DNA from: Mesotaenium endlicherianum
Lineage: Eukaryota > Streptophyta > Zygnematophyceae > Zygnematales > Mesotaeniaceae
Reading direction: 5' to 3'
Length of the DNA stretch: 64,000 nucleotides
Assembly: GCA_009602735.1 (NCBI GenBank)
Contig: WELA01004158.1
Location: 39,985 to 103,984 of the forward strand
Shown: in pieces, positions 20,243-32,722 of the stretch
Layout: every line of letters starts with the position of its first letter
How positions within the stretch are numbered: the first letter of the stretch is position 1
The notes under the pieces: model-generated
What the model was told of the DNA's origin: nothing
The model's input: only the letters and a program-made list of their open reading frames with translations
Database searches by the model: none
Translations under genes and position numbers: made by a program

Positions 20243-20972
20243 TGTAATGAAGCAGTATATGAGTAGATAAAATATTCATTAAAATATAACAGTTACATAA
20301 GTTCAGCCTGCTGAACTCTAGTTAATAATCAGTCTGCTGGACTTCATATTTAATATCAGTTAAATGACTCAGCCGGAAGCAGCAGGCTGAAGTCAACTTA
20401 AGTCAGCTTGCTGACACATTCTTTGACAGCCAGCTCACTTCCGTACTCGGTAGCAGCAAACTGCCTTGATATGCATCTAAGTGTGGTATGTTAGATGAAT
20501 GGCCAGATGACATCCCTATGATGGATGGCGATTCGGGATGATGGGAGATGGCGATGGATTTGGTTAACCGAGGTCCTACCAACGTGGTTAACTCCCGGGT
20601 AGGCGGTGCCGTCGCACTGGCCGTTGAACAGTAAACTCATTCCATGTACATATGCTAGGCATTGCTCTCGAGTTCGGCATTCGGAAACCAGGCCAANCAG
20701 GCCAATTCTCTTGTACAGCTTACTGAGACAAATCTGAATCCAAGGCGAGAAGCCATTCATACGCACTGTCTTCTAACCTTGCTTATGTATGAGTTTACTG
20801 ATTGCATTTTTGATGCTAGTTTACTCGCATTTGACTTACGAGTATTATGCACTGCTAGTGTGTTGTCCTTTGCCGTTTAACCAGTTAACAAAAAATACCA
20901 TAGAGATTTCTTGCTGATATAAAAGATCTATATTTATTGTTAATCGCCTATTTGGTAAGTCAATTCATTTCA
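20243..20972 (+). mobile_element. E2, solo LTR of family E in E1 gag
   Basis: 730 bp with perfect TSD ATAAA (20238-20242 and 20973-20977). A single N at 20697 separates two copies of 'caggccaa', an assembly join. Confidence 0.88.
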
Positions 20973-20977
20973 ATAAA

Positions 20978-21780
20978 GTATTACCTGATCAAGTTTCTCG
21001 CTCATGCTGAGCAGTGGCTGGAGAACTACCCAGAGCTGCAAGATTACAAGAAGGTCAGGCACACTGGTGCTCTACTGAAAGGCAGTGCAGCAAACTGGGG
21101 GCCTTTTTGAAAAGGAGAGCGTAAGGCTCAACAACTCAGTGACACTACTTGGATAGAGTTTGTCGAGAAACTGCATGAGAAGTTTGATGTCATCAATCAA
21201 CAGGAGAAAGCTATCTATGCAATGATTTTCTTGACACTGAAGCAGACCACTTCATTTGCTGAGTTTGCTCAAAAGTTCCTGGAGAACATGATGAAGCAGC
21301 CAGACTTGCCAGAGCGGTATAGGATAGCATACTTCAGGTATGGCTTGAAATCCGAGATCTCTTGTCATTTCGCTGAGAAGAAGTATGAGAAATTGGCTGA
21401 CTTGATCCAGGACGCTGACGCCTGGGATCAGCAGCAGTTCAATCACAAGCGCCAGAGTAATGCTTTGGTGTCTAAGATTGTCAAAAAGCCCCACAATTCC
21501 TACAATGCAATTGAAGGAGACCAAGCTGAGGATGATCAGGGTGATGGATATGAGTATGAGTATAATGCCATACAGTCTAGAGGTAGAGGTGGTTTCCCTC
21601 GAGGCGGCTATGGAAGAGGTGGTGGTAGGACTAAGCCGAGACAATCCTCAACAAAATCAATTTGCTTCCATTGCTAGCAGCCAGGTCACTTCAGAGAGCA
21701 GTGTTCAAGCAAGCACCTCCCAAAAGTTGAGAGAAAAGACCAGCCTTTAAAAGACAGCAACAATCAGTAATCCACTCTAC
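20978..21780 (+). pseudogene. E1 gag, C-terminal part
   Basis: Capsid-like blocks shared with E3 include YLIKFLAHAEQWLENYPEL, KLHEKFDVINQQEKAIYAM and FAQKFLENMMKQPDLPERYR, followed by a Gly/Arg-rich stretch (RGRGGFPRGGYGRGGGR) and a CCHC knuckle (CFHC, stop, QPGHFREQC) near 21660. Stops lie in the region of the WW pair and inside the knuckle. It would bind RNA and form particles. Confidence 0.83.
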
Positions 21781-22370
21781 TGACTGTGAGGATGCTAGAG
21801 ATAGTGAGTCGTCACTAGCTGCCCTCGTAGCAGGTATTATGGGTCCTGCTGAACTGGATTCACTATGCATACCTGACAACCCGATAAAGGAGACAATCAG
21901 CAATATAGACGTCCAGAGAGTGCACACTCTGGATGCTCTTGTTCCACCTGATGTCCAACATTTCTTTGCTAAGTCAGGAGAACAATGCAAAAAAGTCAGG
22001 AAAACACAGTCCCCCCTATCCTACTGCATTGCATGATTGCAGGTTGGAAGGTGAGGGCATTTGTTGACGGAGGGTCGTCACATACTTTTATCCAAGAGGA
22101 CTTAGTTAAGCGGCTAAGGCTGCCTACTGTCACCCAAGGAAATAGAATATATTTTCTTGGAGATGCCTCAAGTATCTCGGGAGGATTTATAACCAAGCCT
22201 ATTGAGGTTCAGTTAGGTTCTGGCATTGCAGTTCTAATTGAAACGCTTACATTTGAGGTACTCAACACTGGCTTTTATGATCTTGTGCTAGGCAGGTCCT
22301 GACTTAACAGACATCAAGCTGAAGTGTGTTCGATTAGATGTATAATTACAGTGAGAGGAGCCAGTGATGA
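21781..22370 (+). pseudogene. E1 protease region
   Basis: Linker (LAALVAGIMGPAELDSLC) in one frame, then protease in another (21985-22302). The retropepsin site is FVDGGSSHTFIQEDL (D-G-G in place of the usual D-S/T-G; E3 has D-G-G-A). The flap and C-terminal parts (TFEVLNTGFYDLVLGRS) are visible, followed by TGA where E3 has Trp (GRSWLNRH). Confidence 0.8.
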
Positions 22371-22379
22371 GTAGACTAA

Positions 22380-23530
22380 CTTGGCACCCACCAGTGCTCT
22401 TCCTCTTGTCCTGTATGGATGGCAAATGAAGGAAAAGAAGAGGCTAACAGGAAGGATGCAAATTGCTAAATGCAATAGAGTTCATCGAAAGCTTGAACCA
22501 AAAGGAAGACAGAATGTTATGTCTGCTGCTAAGAGAGGTACCTCCTCAACCTGAAAAAGTGGTTGAGAAAAAGGTAAGCCCTCCAGAGCACCCTACTGCT
22601 GCAAAAATTGTTGCTCAATACATCGATGTTTTCAATATGCCTCCAAGACTACCTCCTAAGAGGGAAGTGGATCACAAGATTGACTTATTACCTGGGAGTC
22701 AGCCACCCTAGCAACGCACTTATGGCTTGTCTTATGTGGAGAGCGAAGAGTTAAAAACACAGATTGCAGAGCTTGATGAAAATGGTTATATTTCCCCCAG
22801 TAATCACCTTATGGCGCACCTATCCTCTTCGTTAAGAAAAAGAATGGAAGTATGCGGATGTGTGTTGATTACAGAGATCTCAACAGAATTATAGTATGCT
22901 TTACCCAGAATCGAGGATTTGCTAGATACCCTGTCTGGTGCTAAAGTGCTCAGTAAGATAGATCTCAAGAGTGGTTATCATCAAATCAGAATTGCTGAGG
23001 GAGATGAACACAAGACTGCCTTTTGCACACGTTAAAGGACACTATGAGTTTAATGAGATGCCATTTGGACTGACTAATGCTCCTGCGACCTTCATGAGTG
23101 CTATGAATGACATTTTCAGACCTTACCTGGATAAGTTTGTGCAAGTCTTCCTGGATGATATTTTGATTTTATCTGAAGATGAAGCTCAGCATGCTGAACA
23201 CTTAGAGACAGCCATGGACACTCTGAGAAGAAATCAATTATATGCTAAAATGAGCAAGTGTGATTTCTTTAAGGAAAGTATTGAATTTCTTAGGCCACGT
23301 TGTCAGTAAAGAAGGCATCAGTGTGGATCCTAAGAAAGTACAGACCAAAAGGGACAGTCTGTCTCTGAAGTTAGATCCTTCCTTGGGTCGGCTAACTACT
23401 ATAGGAGATTCATTGAGAATAATCCTACAAAGGTCGGTAAACTGACTGACCTTACTAAGAAAGACATAGGGTATGTGTGGGGGGAAGAGCAGTAGGCTGC
23501 CTTCCAGACCCTTAAAGATGCTCTTTGTTC
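22380..23530 (+). pseudogene. E1 reverse transcriptase
   Basis: Linker 22463-22711 (ends PPRLPPKREVDHKIDLLPG), then RT with several frameshifts. Blocks are [74 protein letters not shown] (catalytic site near 23150) and [20 protein letters not shown]. There are at least five frame breaks by comparison with E3. Confidence 0.85.
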
Positions 23531-23960
23531 TGCCCAGTCCTAGCCGTGTATGACCCCAGCAAACCGGTGCAGGTGGTTACTGATGCTTCTGACTTTGCCA
23601 TGGGTGCTATTTTGTTGCAGCCTGCTGACAAAACCACGAAGGATGGTAAGGTTCGGCAGGAGTGGTTCCTTGTGCTGTATGAGTCTATGAAATTTAGTCG
23701 AGCTGAAATTAACTATTCTGTGCGTAATAAAGAGCTGCTTGCTATCATCCATGTGCTCAAACAGTGGAGAGCATACTTACATGGTAAAGCTTTTAAGGTG
23801 ACTATAGATCATCTAGCTCTGACTCACTTTCAGATAAGTCCAAGCTGCCAAGGAGGGAGAACCGCCGGAGCCAGATGCTGGAGCAGTTCCAAGTCCAGAT
23901 TGACTACAAACCAGAAAAGTTGAATCCTGTTGATGCACTCTCTAGAAGACCTGACTTGCA
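23525..23960 (+). pseudogene. E1 RNase H
   Basis: [19 protein letters not shown] holds the first catalytic Asp. NYSVRNKELLAIIHVLKQW holds the Glu and FKVTIDHLALTHF the third site. The end near 23930 (LNPVDALSRRPDL) is in a shifted frame. Confidence 0.85.
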
Positions 23961-24483
23961 CAGAAGGAACTTTAGTCAGTATGCTGTAGATAAAGTCCTT
24001 AGTGCACTCACTTCACTAAAGGTGAAAAAGTCCTTCCTTGAACAACTTTAGAAAGCCTACTTTTCTGACCCAACATTTGAGCCCAGCCCCACGGATGGTG
24101 TGTGTCATGCTACCGCACTCGAGTATAGGCTTAACAGAGGGGTCTGGGTGAATGAAACCACTTCAGGCAGGCTGAAGCTGGTGATTCCTAATAACTTGGA
24201 AATATTGTCCCACTTACTGAGTCAAGCACATGACAATTTACTGGGTGGGCATTTGGGGAAGGCCAAATATGTTGGCAAATCGACAAAACATTGTCATTGG
24301 GATGGGTTGCCTCGGGAGGTCTCGAAATATGTTAAATCCTGTGACCAGTGCCAAAGAAATAAGTCTAGGCACACACCACCCGGGGGTCTCTTACAACCAC
24401 TGCTCATCCCAACTGGACGCTGGGAAACAATATCTATGGACTGGGTAGTAACACTACCAAGAAATGCCAATAAGCATGATTCG
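23961..24483 (+). pseudogene. E1 integrase, N-terminal part
   Basis: Zinc-binding region HDNLLGGHLGKAKYVG...VKSCDQCQRNKSRH (HHCC) near 24230-24360, then MDWVVTLPRNANKHDS with the first catalytic Asp of the DDE triad. E3 was inserted after 24483, and the frame goes on at 33446. Confidence 0.85.
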
Positions 24484-25174
24484 TGAAATGAATCGACTTA
24501 CCAAATAGGCGATTAACAATTAATAAAGATCTTCATATCAGCAAGTAATCTTTATGGTATTTTCCGTTAACTGGTTAAACGGCAAAGGACAACACCCTAG
24601 CAGTGAATAATACTCGTTAGTCAAATGCGAGTAAACTAGCATCAATAATGCAATCAGTAAACTCATACATAAGCAAGGTTAGAAGACAGTGCGCATCAAT
24701 GGCTTCTCGCCTTGGATTCAGATCTCTCTCAGTAAGCTGTACAAGAGAGTTGGCCTCGTTTCCGAATGCCGAACTCGAGAGCAATCCTAGCATATGTACA
24801 TGGAATGAGTTTACTGTTCAACGGCAAGTACGATGGCACCGCCTACTCGGTTAACCAAATCCATCGCCATCTCCCATCATCCCGAATCGCCATCCATCCT
24901 AGGGATGTCATCTGGCCATTCATCTAGCACACCACACTTAGATGCATATTTAGGCAGTTCGCTGCTACCGAGTACGGAAGTGAGCTGGTTGTCAAAGAAT
25001 GTGTCAGCAAGCTGACTTAAGTCGACTTCAGCCTGCTGCTTCTGGCTGAGTCATTAAACTGATTATTATATAAAGTCCAGCAGACTCAATACTACATAAA
25101 GTTCAGCGGGTTGAACATAATTAACTATTATATTTAAATGAATATTATATCTACCAATATACTGATTCATTACA
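24484..25174 (-). repeat. 3' LTR of E3
   Basis: 691 bp, plus-strand TGAAATGAATCG...ATTCATTACA. The inner flank 25175-25191 is purine-rich in element sense (AAGTTGGAGGGAT), the polypurine tract. Relative to the 5' LTR it lacks 27 bp near 24846, where the word CGGTTAACC is repeated. Confidence 0.9.
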
Positions 25175-25185
25175 ATCCCTCCAAC

Positions 25186-26973
25186 TTAACTTGTTGTCGA
25201 CTCGACAACATTAAACTGCAGAAGTGTCTGGTCAGGGAACTGAACCTGCCCAGCTGACTGCCCTTCCCCTACTGACTGCCTCTTTAGCGTGAACCTAGGA
25301 GGTTGTACCTGGGGCTTCAGGTTCAGGAGACTGAGATCTGGACCTAGATCTGACAGCCCTCTAGGTCTGTCAGCTGGCCTTCCAAAGAACCCCGTTTGTT
25401 CTAAAGTTGGACCCCGAGGAGAACGAGGGATGGTAGCCTGCTCTTCACCCACCTGGGTGTTGATCCCCACATAGACAGGCATTCCAGTAGGATGCTGAAA
25501 TACATTGGCAAGAGGTACATGTCCCTGAGCGATGGGAGAGGCCGGCATACCTCTGGCCCACCGGCATGTCCCTCTTCTGGCACCCCTATCCTCTGGGGAT
25601 TTCAGCCTGTGTCTGCTGCCAAGTACAGTCAGATCAGCTTCTTCCCCTGCTTGGGCAAGTGGGCTGGGGGAGCGAGTGCGGGGTCCAGTTGCCTCCATGA
25701 CCGGGATCACGTTCCATATACCTGATCTTGGTTCCTTAGGAAGTGTTCCTGCCTGTCCCTGAATCTCCTGAGTACCCGCTCCTTATGCTTCTCCCCTGCC
25801 TTGTTCATCTTCCTCATCCTCCTCATCCTCCTCCTCTGAGAGAGTAGGAGTCTCGTCCACTAAGTCGTCCTGCTCCCTGGTAGACATGGAGTAGTCTACT
25901 GACCTCCCTTTCTTAGGGCGCGCTGGAGGTTGCTTGGCCTTCAGCCTGCTGATATCTATCCGGCCTGCATTCTTCGCCCATTTGACGAAGGCATGCTTTC
26001 CCTTAGAGAAGTGGTCTGTCCCCCTCCTCCTGTGCTCTTTGGTCTCTGCATTCATATTGCTCAGGCAGCCATTCAGCATGGGGTCCCAAGGGGCAATCTG
26101 AGGTGGTAGGATGAGGTAGCCGTCTAGGCCATAGTGGAAATCATCCGGTTGGGAGCGGTCACACTCCTGCTTTTTGTTTGAGACGGTCATCCACCTCCAG
26201 TCTGTTGGCTGCTGGTAGTACTGGGGTCCATGCTCAACCTTCCTCAGTTTACACGGAAACCGGTGGGGAGAGAACATCTGCTGTCCTGCTTCCCTGGCCA
26301 AGTACTCCTGGCTCCTTCCCTCAACTTCATTGTAAGCTGGCAGTAGTGTGAGGTAGAATACCGTATCCTTAAAGCTATTGGGCCGCATGTTCACCATCCT
26401 GATGAGTCTCTGATCTCCCACTATTCCCGGTATTGGGACTGGCTTGTTCTCCGAATCATCTGCAAGGTAACGGGCCTGCCCTGCTGTATAGCCCACAACC
26501 TTGGCATAATCCTCGTATAGAACCACACCGGTGTGTGTCTCAATGTACCTATCCAGTGCTGCAGTTCCTTGCCTCTGTAGCACTTTTTGTCTGTTCCAGC
26601 TTGTTGATGTCCTGGGCTGCCAGCAATGTTTCCTTCAGGTTATCAAAGTTTTGGCCCCCCACCACAGTATACCTGTAAGTGGCCAAGCTCTTCTGCCTGT
26701 CCGCTTCAGCCTTTTTCCTTCTCTCCTTCTCTGCCGCTGCCGCTTCTTCTTGTTGTTTCTTCTGTCTCTCCTCCTCAGCTTTCCTGAGGTTTTCTGCTTC
26801 CTGATCCTTCTTCCTCTGTGCTTCGACTGCCGCCTCTTGTGGTTTGCGGACCCTTTCTTGTCCTCTCCTGGTGAGGGACGTCGCCGACAGCTCCTTCTGG
26901 TATTGCTCCATTGTCCTCCTGGCTTCTTCAGCCTTGCGCTTTCTGTCCTCCTTTTGTGTGGTGGGAACCACTC
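25186..26973 (-). pseudogene. E3 third ORF (ORF3), accessory protein of unknown function
   Basis: Downstream of integrase and reaching to the PPT. The N-terminal 130 residues (26549-26973) are highly charged, Glu/Lys/Arg/Gln-rich and probably coiled-coil. A one-base frameshift at an A5 run near 26585 leads into a conserved block of about 190 residues (VGYTAGQARYL, VPIPGIVGDQRLIRMV, FKDT, YNEVEGRSQEYLARE, QQPTDWRWMTV, LPPQIAPWDPML, SKGKHAFVKWAK). A Glu/Asp-rich tract follows, then a C-terminal part with GHVPLANVFQHPTGMPVYV. E1 ORF3 shares all of these with many substitutions, which implies past selection on the protein. No signal peptide or membrane helix is seen, so it is not an obvious env. 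I do not recognise the family. Confidence 0.75.
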
Positions 26974-27078
26974 TGCACATGTAACCAAGGCACAAGTTAG
27001 TAGGATATCGACCTTTGTCATAGGAGTTGCAGGAAGGGAGTAAGTTCGTATTAGTATGGTATATTTGTTCCTGTTTAC
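26973..27078 (-). other. Possible intron before E3 ORF3
   Basis: In element sense, donor AAG|GTAAAC (27073-27078), perfect branch motif TACTAAC (26996-27002) and acceptor TGCAG (AG at 26973-26974), 24 nt after the branch A. Length is 106 nt. E1 has the same arrangement before its ORF3. Splicing is inferred. Confidence 0.45.
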
Positions 27079-27466
27079 CTTACAGGGTGATTGCTAGGAG
27101 TTGACGTAGTTACGGTGCGCTAGACATAAACGAATGAATGTGTTTTCAGGTTTGTTAAGTGATGTATTGCTGTGCAAGGCCCTTTTTCCTTCAGCCAAAG
27201 GTGCTTTATGTGGGCCAGGCTGTCCCCTCTGTCACTATGCTGATACTTAGGATTCACACAACCGTCCCATCAGTCACTATGCTGACACTTAGGGTTCACA
27301 TAACCGTCCTTTTCTCGCTCTCGTACACTAACTGTCATATATTTTCCCCTCCAAATTAAATGGAGACAGGACCTCCTGTCACCTTTCCGTGTCAACTGAA
27401 ATGACCGTTAGGGAGGTGCTCCAGCCGCCCGCAGGTGGAACCGTGTCAACGCTCCTTTGGCATTAG
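27079..27466 (-). other. E3 region between integrase and ORF3
   Basis: About 390 bp with no coding match. It contains two nearly identical copies of 'cactatgctgatacttagg' (27234 and 27279 areas, about 45 bp apart), a short direct repeat. By analogy with E1 it is the leader of ORF3. Confidence 0.4.
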
Positions 27467-28213
27467 TCAAATGGTCTTTATAGTGTCTCGAGAGGCATTG
27501 TAACCCTTCCATCGAATGAGGTACTTCATGACATATTTAGACGATCGACGGACCGAGCGCGCGTCAAAAATTTCCTCAACCTCATATTCCTTAGGGTCAC
27601 CGTCCCGGACAGCGGAGACCGGTCCCGGTTGGACAGGTAACCGATTTGTGAACAGTGTATCACCTTTGATATATGGTTCCAGGAAGGAGACATTAAAGAC
27701 CGGGTGACCCTTGTATTCGGCTGACATGTTCCGTTTGTAAGCATTCTGACCGACACGGCGCACCACCGAATATGGACCGACCCAGATCGAACCAAGCTTT
27801 TTCTTGACCACACCAGGTAGGTACAGATGCTGAGAATGCAATTTGACCAAATCGCCCTTAGAAAATGTCAGTTCTCGACGGTGCAGATTAGCGTATTTTT
27901 GTTGGTTTGCGTGGGCTTTGTGCAGGTTCTGTTGGACTTCTGACAGAGTGTCAGCAAACTCCTGAGGTAATTGGAGGGAGATCGGATTGTCAATCCCCTC
28001 AGGGTGAGTTAATGACTCCCCCAGCACATCTGAAGGAGACTTAGGGACTCTACCCAGGCTCAGTTCAAAAGGAGTCTTGCCCGTTGACGCGTGCACCGCA
28101 CTGTTGACCGCAAACTGGATTTGAGGAAACAGGTTATCCAAATTATCTTGTTTTTGGTTAATATGGCTCTCAGTACCTCTTGCAAAACTCCGTTACTTCT
28201 TTCAGTCTGCCCA
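27467..28213 (-). pseudogene. E3 integrase C-terminal part with chromodomain
   Basis: Core tail (FAVNSAVHASTGKTPFELSLG), GPY/F module (KLGSIWVGPYSVVRRVGQNAY), then chromodomain (EYEVEEIFDARSVRRSSKYVMKYLIRWKGYN) ending in a frameshifted tail at 27467. Chromodomains of this type are thought to bind modified histone H3 and guide insertion. A frame break at about 28180-28214 separates it from the catalytic core. Confidence 0.87.
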
Positions 28214-29467
28214 TCAGTCTGAGGGTGGTTGGCTGTGCTGAGCAGCTGTTTTGACTCCCATTAACCCCATTAAAGCTCTCCAGAACTTAGAGGTAAATTT
28301 TGAGTCTCTGTCTGAGATGATATTAGAGGGTAGCCCATGTTGGCATACTACATGGTTGTAGAACTGTCTCGCTATTTCGAGTGCAGTTACTTTGACAATC
28401 GTGGGGATGAAAATGACCATTTTTGTCAGTTTATCCACAACTACCAGTATCGAATCATGCCCATTGGCAGTTCGTGGCAGTGTGACCACCCAGTCCATGG
28501 ACATTGTTTCCCAGCGGCCAGCTGGGATGGGCAGCGGTTGTAAGAGGCCCCCCGGTGGTGTGTGCCTAGACTTATTCTTTTGACACTGGTCACAGGACTT
28601 AACGTATTTCAAGACCTCCCGAGGTAATCCCTCCCAACCATAATGTTTTGCCAGTTTGCCAACAGTTTTGGCCTGCCCCAAATGCCCACCCAGCAAACTG
28701 TTATGTGCTTGACTCAATGAAAGGGACCTTATTTCCAAGTTATTAGGAATGACCAGCTTCAGCCTGCCTGAAGTGGTTTCAGTCACCCAGACTCCTCCCT
28801 TAAGCTTACACCCGAATGCTCTAGCACAACACACACCAGGAGTGGAGCTGGGCTCAAATGTTGGGTCAGAAAGGTAGGCTTTCTTAAATTGTTCAAGGAA
28901 TGACTTTTTCACCTTTAGTGATGTGAGTGCACTCAGGAATTTATCTATAGCATGTTGACTAAAGTTCCTTTCTTGCAAGTCAGGTCTTCTAGAGAGTGCA
29001 TCAGCAGGATTCAACTTCCCTGGTTTGAAGTCGATCAAGACTTGGAACTGCTCCAGCATCTGGCTCCAGCGGTTCTCCCTCCTCGACAGCTTGGACTTCT
29101 TCTGAAAGTGGGTCAGAGCTAAATGATTTGAAATCACCTTAAAAGCTTTACCATGTAAGTATGCTCTCCACTGTTTGAGCACATGAATGATAGCTAGCAG
29201 CTCTTTGTCATGCACTGAGTAATTAATCTTTGCTGGATTAGAATTCATAGACTCGTACAACACAGGATGCCACTCCTGCCGTACCTTACCATCCTTCGTG
29301 GTTTTGTCAGCAGGCTGCAACAAAATAGCACCCATGGCCAAGTCAGAGGCATCAGTGACTACCTGCACCGGTTTGCTAGGGTCATACATGGCTAGCATTG
29401 GGGCAAAACAAAGGGCATCTTGAAGGGTCTGGAAGGCAGCCAGCCTGCTGCTCTTCCCCCCACACAT
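28214..29467 (-). pseudogene. E3 RNase H and integrase core
   Basis: One ORF of 417 codons. RNase H comes first (VTDASDLAMGAILL, NYSVHDKELLAIIHVL, NPADALSRRPDL). The integrase HHCC follows (HNSLLGGHLGQAKTVG...VKSCDQCQKNK), then MDWVVTLPRTANGHDSILVVVDKLTKM and NIISDRDSKFTSKFW with the first two catalytic Asp. The Glu motif lies beyond the frameshift at 28214 (HSQPPSD instead of HPQTDGQ). This is the best-preserved E pol segment. Confidence 0.9.
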
Positions 29468-30237
29468 ACCCTATGTCTTTCTTAGTAAGGTCAGTCAATT
29501 TACTGGCCTTTGTAGAATAATTCTCAATAAATCTCCTGTAGTAGTTAGCCAACCCGAGGAATTATCTAACTTCAGAGACAGACTGTGGTACTGGCCAGTC
29601 CCCTATGGTCTAGACAATCTTAGGATCCACACTGATGCCTTCTTTACTGACAACGTGGCCTACGAATGCAATACTTCCTTTAAAGAAATCACACTTGCTC
29701 AATTTTAGCATATAAGTGATTCTTCTTCAGAGTGTCCAGGACAGTCTTTAAGTGTTCAGTGTGCTGAGCTTCATCTTCAGAGAAAATTAAAATATCATCC
29801 AGGAAAACTTGCACAAACTTATCCAAATAAGGTCTGAAAATGTCATTCATAGCACCCATGAAGGTCGCTTGAGCATTAGTCAGTCCAAATGGCATCACGT
29901 TGAACTCGTAGTGTCCATAACGTGTGCGAAAGGCAGTCTTGTGTTCATCCCCCTCAGCAATTCTGATTTGATGATAACCACTCTTGAGATCTATCTTACT
30001 GAACACCTTAGCACCGAACAAGGTATCAAGCAAGTCCTTGATTCTGGGTGAAGCATACTTGTTCTTTACTGTAATTCTGTTCAAAGCCCTGTATTCAACA
30101 CACATCCGCATACTGCCATCCTTTTTCTTGACAGAAAGGATGGGTGCGTCGTAAGGTGATTTACTGGGGGAAATATAACCATTTTGCTCAAGCTCTGCAA
30201 TCTGTGTTTTCAACTCCTCGCTCTCCACCAAAGACAA
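29468..30237 (-). pseudogene. E3 reverse transcriptase
   Basis: ORF 29689-30237 carries [72 protein letters not shown] and the catalytic [12 protein letters not shown] near 29800. A frameshift near 29700 and a stop near 29580 break the thumb and connection region. Family comparison shows D-to-E in the VDYRALN motif. Confidence 0.87.
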
Positions 30238-31156
30238 GCCATAAGTGCGTTGCCAGGGTGGCTGACTCCCAGGTAATAAATCAATCCTATATCTACTTCA
30301 CTTTTAGGAGGTAGTCTTGGAGGCATATTAAATACATCTGTGTACTGAGCAACAATTATTGCAGCAGTAGGGTGCTCCGGAGGACTTACCTTTTTCTCAA
30401 CCACTTCTTCAGGTTGAGGAGGTACCTCTCTTAGCAGCAGACAGAACATTCTGTCTTCCTTTTGGTTCCAGCTTTTGACGAACTCCATTGCATTCAGCAA
30501 CTTGCATCCTTCTGGAAGCCTCTTCTTTTCCTTCATTTGCCATCCACACAGGACAAGAGGAAGAGCACTGGTGGGTGCCAAGTCAGTCTGCCCATCACTG
30601 GCTCCTCTCACTTTAACNTAGTCTGCCCGTCACTGGCTCCTCTCGCTTTAACTGTACCTCTGCTCCAACACACTTCAGCTTGATGTCTGTTAAGCCAGGA
30701 CCTGCCTAGCACGAGATCATAAAAGCCAGTGTTGAGTACCTCAAATGTAAGCGTTTCAGTTAGAACTGCAATGCCAGAACCTAACTGGACCTCAATAGGC
30801 TTGGTTATAACTCCTCCCGGGATACTTGAGGCATCTCCAAGGAATATTTTTCTATTCCCTTGGGTGACAGTAGGCAGCCTTAGCCGCTTAACTAAGTCCT
30901 TGTGGATAAAAGTATGTGACGCCCCTCCGTCAACAAATGCCCTCACCTTCCTACGTGCAATCATGCAATGCAGTAGGATAGGGGGGACTGTCTTTTCTTG
31001 ACTTTCGCATTGTTCTCCTAACGTAGCAAAGAAATGTTGGACATCAGGTGGGACAAGAGCATCCCAAGTGTGCACTCTCTGGAGGTCTATATTGCTGATG
31101 GTCTCCTTTATCTGGTTGTCAGGCATGCATAGTGAATCCAGTTCAGCAGGACCCAT
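30210..31156 (-). pseudogene. E3 protease region and linker
   Basis: 30608-31156 starts MGPAELDSLCMPDNQ and holds the retropepsin site FVDGGASHTFIHKDLVKRL and the end block LVLGRSWLNRHQAEVCW. 30210-30611 is the linker to RT ([10 protein letters not shown]). At 30618 a single N lies between two 35-bp near-identical copies ('agtctgccc.tcactggctc'), an assembly join that duplicates sequence. Confidence 0.83.
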
Positions 31157-31224
31157 AATACCTGCTACGAGGGCAGCTAGTGACGACTCACTATCTCTAG
31201 CATCCTCACAGTCAGTAGACTGGA

Positions 31225-32649
31225 TTACTGACTGTTGCTGGTATTTTCTCTTGACCTTCGGAAGGTGCTTGACTGGACACTGCTCTCTATAGTGGCCCGA
31301 CTGCTGACAATGGTAGCAAGTGGATTTTGATGAGGTTGGTCTCGACTTAGTCCTACCACCACCTCTTCCATAGGCGCCTCAAGAAAAACCACCTTTACCT
31401 CTAGACTATATAGCATTATGCTCATACTCATATTCACCACCCTGATCATCCTCAGCCTGGTCTCCTTTAATTGCATTGTAGGAACCGTGGGGCTTTTTGA
31501 CAATCCTAGACACCAAAGCATTACTCTGGCGCTTGTGATTGAACTGCTGCTGATCCCAGGCATCAGCATCCTGGATCAAGTCAGCCAGTTTCTCATACTT
31601 CTTTTCAGCAAAATGACCAGAGACTTCGGATTTCAAGCCAAACCTGAAGTATGCTATCCTATACCATTCTGGCAAGTCTGGCTGTTTCATCATCTTCTCC
31701 TGGAACTTCTGAGCAAACTCAGCAACTGAAGTGGTCTGCTTCATTGTCAGGGAGATCATTGCATAGATAGCTTTCTCCTGCTGGTTGATGACATCAAATT
31801 TCTCATGCAACTTCTCGACAAACTCTACCCACGTAGGGTCACTGAGTTGCTGAGCCTTACGCTCTCCTTTCCTGTTAGCCACCAGTCTGCGGCATTGCCT
31901 TTCAGTAACGCACCGGTGTGCCTGACCTTCTCGTAATCTAGCAGTTCTAGGTAGTTCTCCAGCTACTGCTCAACATCCGCGAGAAACTTGATCAGGTAAT
32001 ATTTTCCGTTTCCCTCAGGATCATAATCCTGGGGAGGTTTCGGCTTGGGCTTACTAAGCCCTCTGCCATTACCACCAGTGGTTTGAGAACCCAGTTGGTC
32101 TCTGTCCCGCAGCAGAGACATTATGATTATTTTGTCCTCCTGTTGGGACTGATACATGGTCGCCATTTGCAACTGCATTTGAACGAATAATGCTCCCAAG
32201 TCTACACTCTGGGGTGGGAGTCTAGCAAATGCAGCAGCAGCAGCAGTATCTACTCATTGAGTAGGGTCCTCAACAGTCCCTCTCGCTCTTGCAGGAGCAA
32301 TTCCTACCGCATTCAGCCGGTCACGAATCTGACCTAGGGGTACATTGGGTTGTACAGCTGGGGGTGGGTTCAGAACATTGGCCCTTGATGCCATAAGTTC
32401 TTCGACAGTGAGCTCGTCAGCTGGTTGTCCTCCCCTCCTTTCTGTATCTTTAGCAGCCTTCGCTAATTGTTTAGTTCCTAATCTGGCTCTCTCCTCCTCA
32501 GTTTGCTGTGCTGCGACTGTGGCAATAGCAGCTGCCTCATCTGCAGACTCTCTAGCTACAGTATCTGCCACTGATTCAAAATAAGTACGGGTTCCCGCTA
32601 CATGGCTTTCAGCTTGATTTTTGACATTCTCGTTATCCTGGTTCTCCAT
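31225..32649 (-). pseudogene. E3 gag
   Basis: ATG at 32647-32649, 60 nt after the PBS. The N-terminus is acidic and Ala-rich, followed by VPLGQIRDRLNAVGI, then capsid-like sequence (FVEKLHEKFDVINQQEKA, PDLPEWYRIAYFRFGLKSE) and a CCHC knuckle (CYHCQQSGHYREQC) near 31300. Two TGG codons have become TGA (about 32255) and TAG (about 31965). A frameshift lies near 31410. Confidence 0.87.
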
Positions 32650-32709
32650 GTCTTAGGAGTTGCTAGCTTAAGACTTTGTTTTTACCATACAAAGAAGACT
32701 GTGATAATT

Positions 32710-32721
32710 GCTCCGATACCA
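32710..32721 (-). other. E3 primer-binding site (initiator tRNA-Met type)
   Basis: Sense TGGTATCGGAGC, identical to the E1 PBS, one base inside the 5' LTR. Confidence 0.87.
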
Positions 32722-32722
32722 C

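Noticed and set aside
26531-27043. Plus-strand ORF of 170 codons, very Leu/Phe/Ser-rich, looking like a membrane protein
   Set aside because: It is the antisense of the Glu/Lys-rich coiled-coil of E3 ORF3; reversing such codons gives hydrophobic residues.
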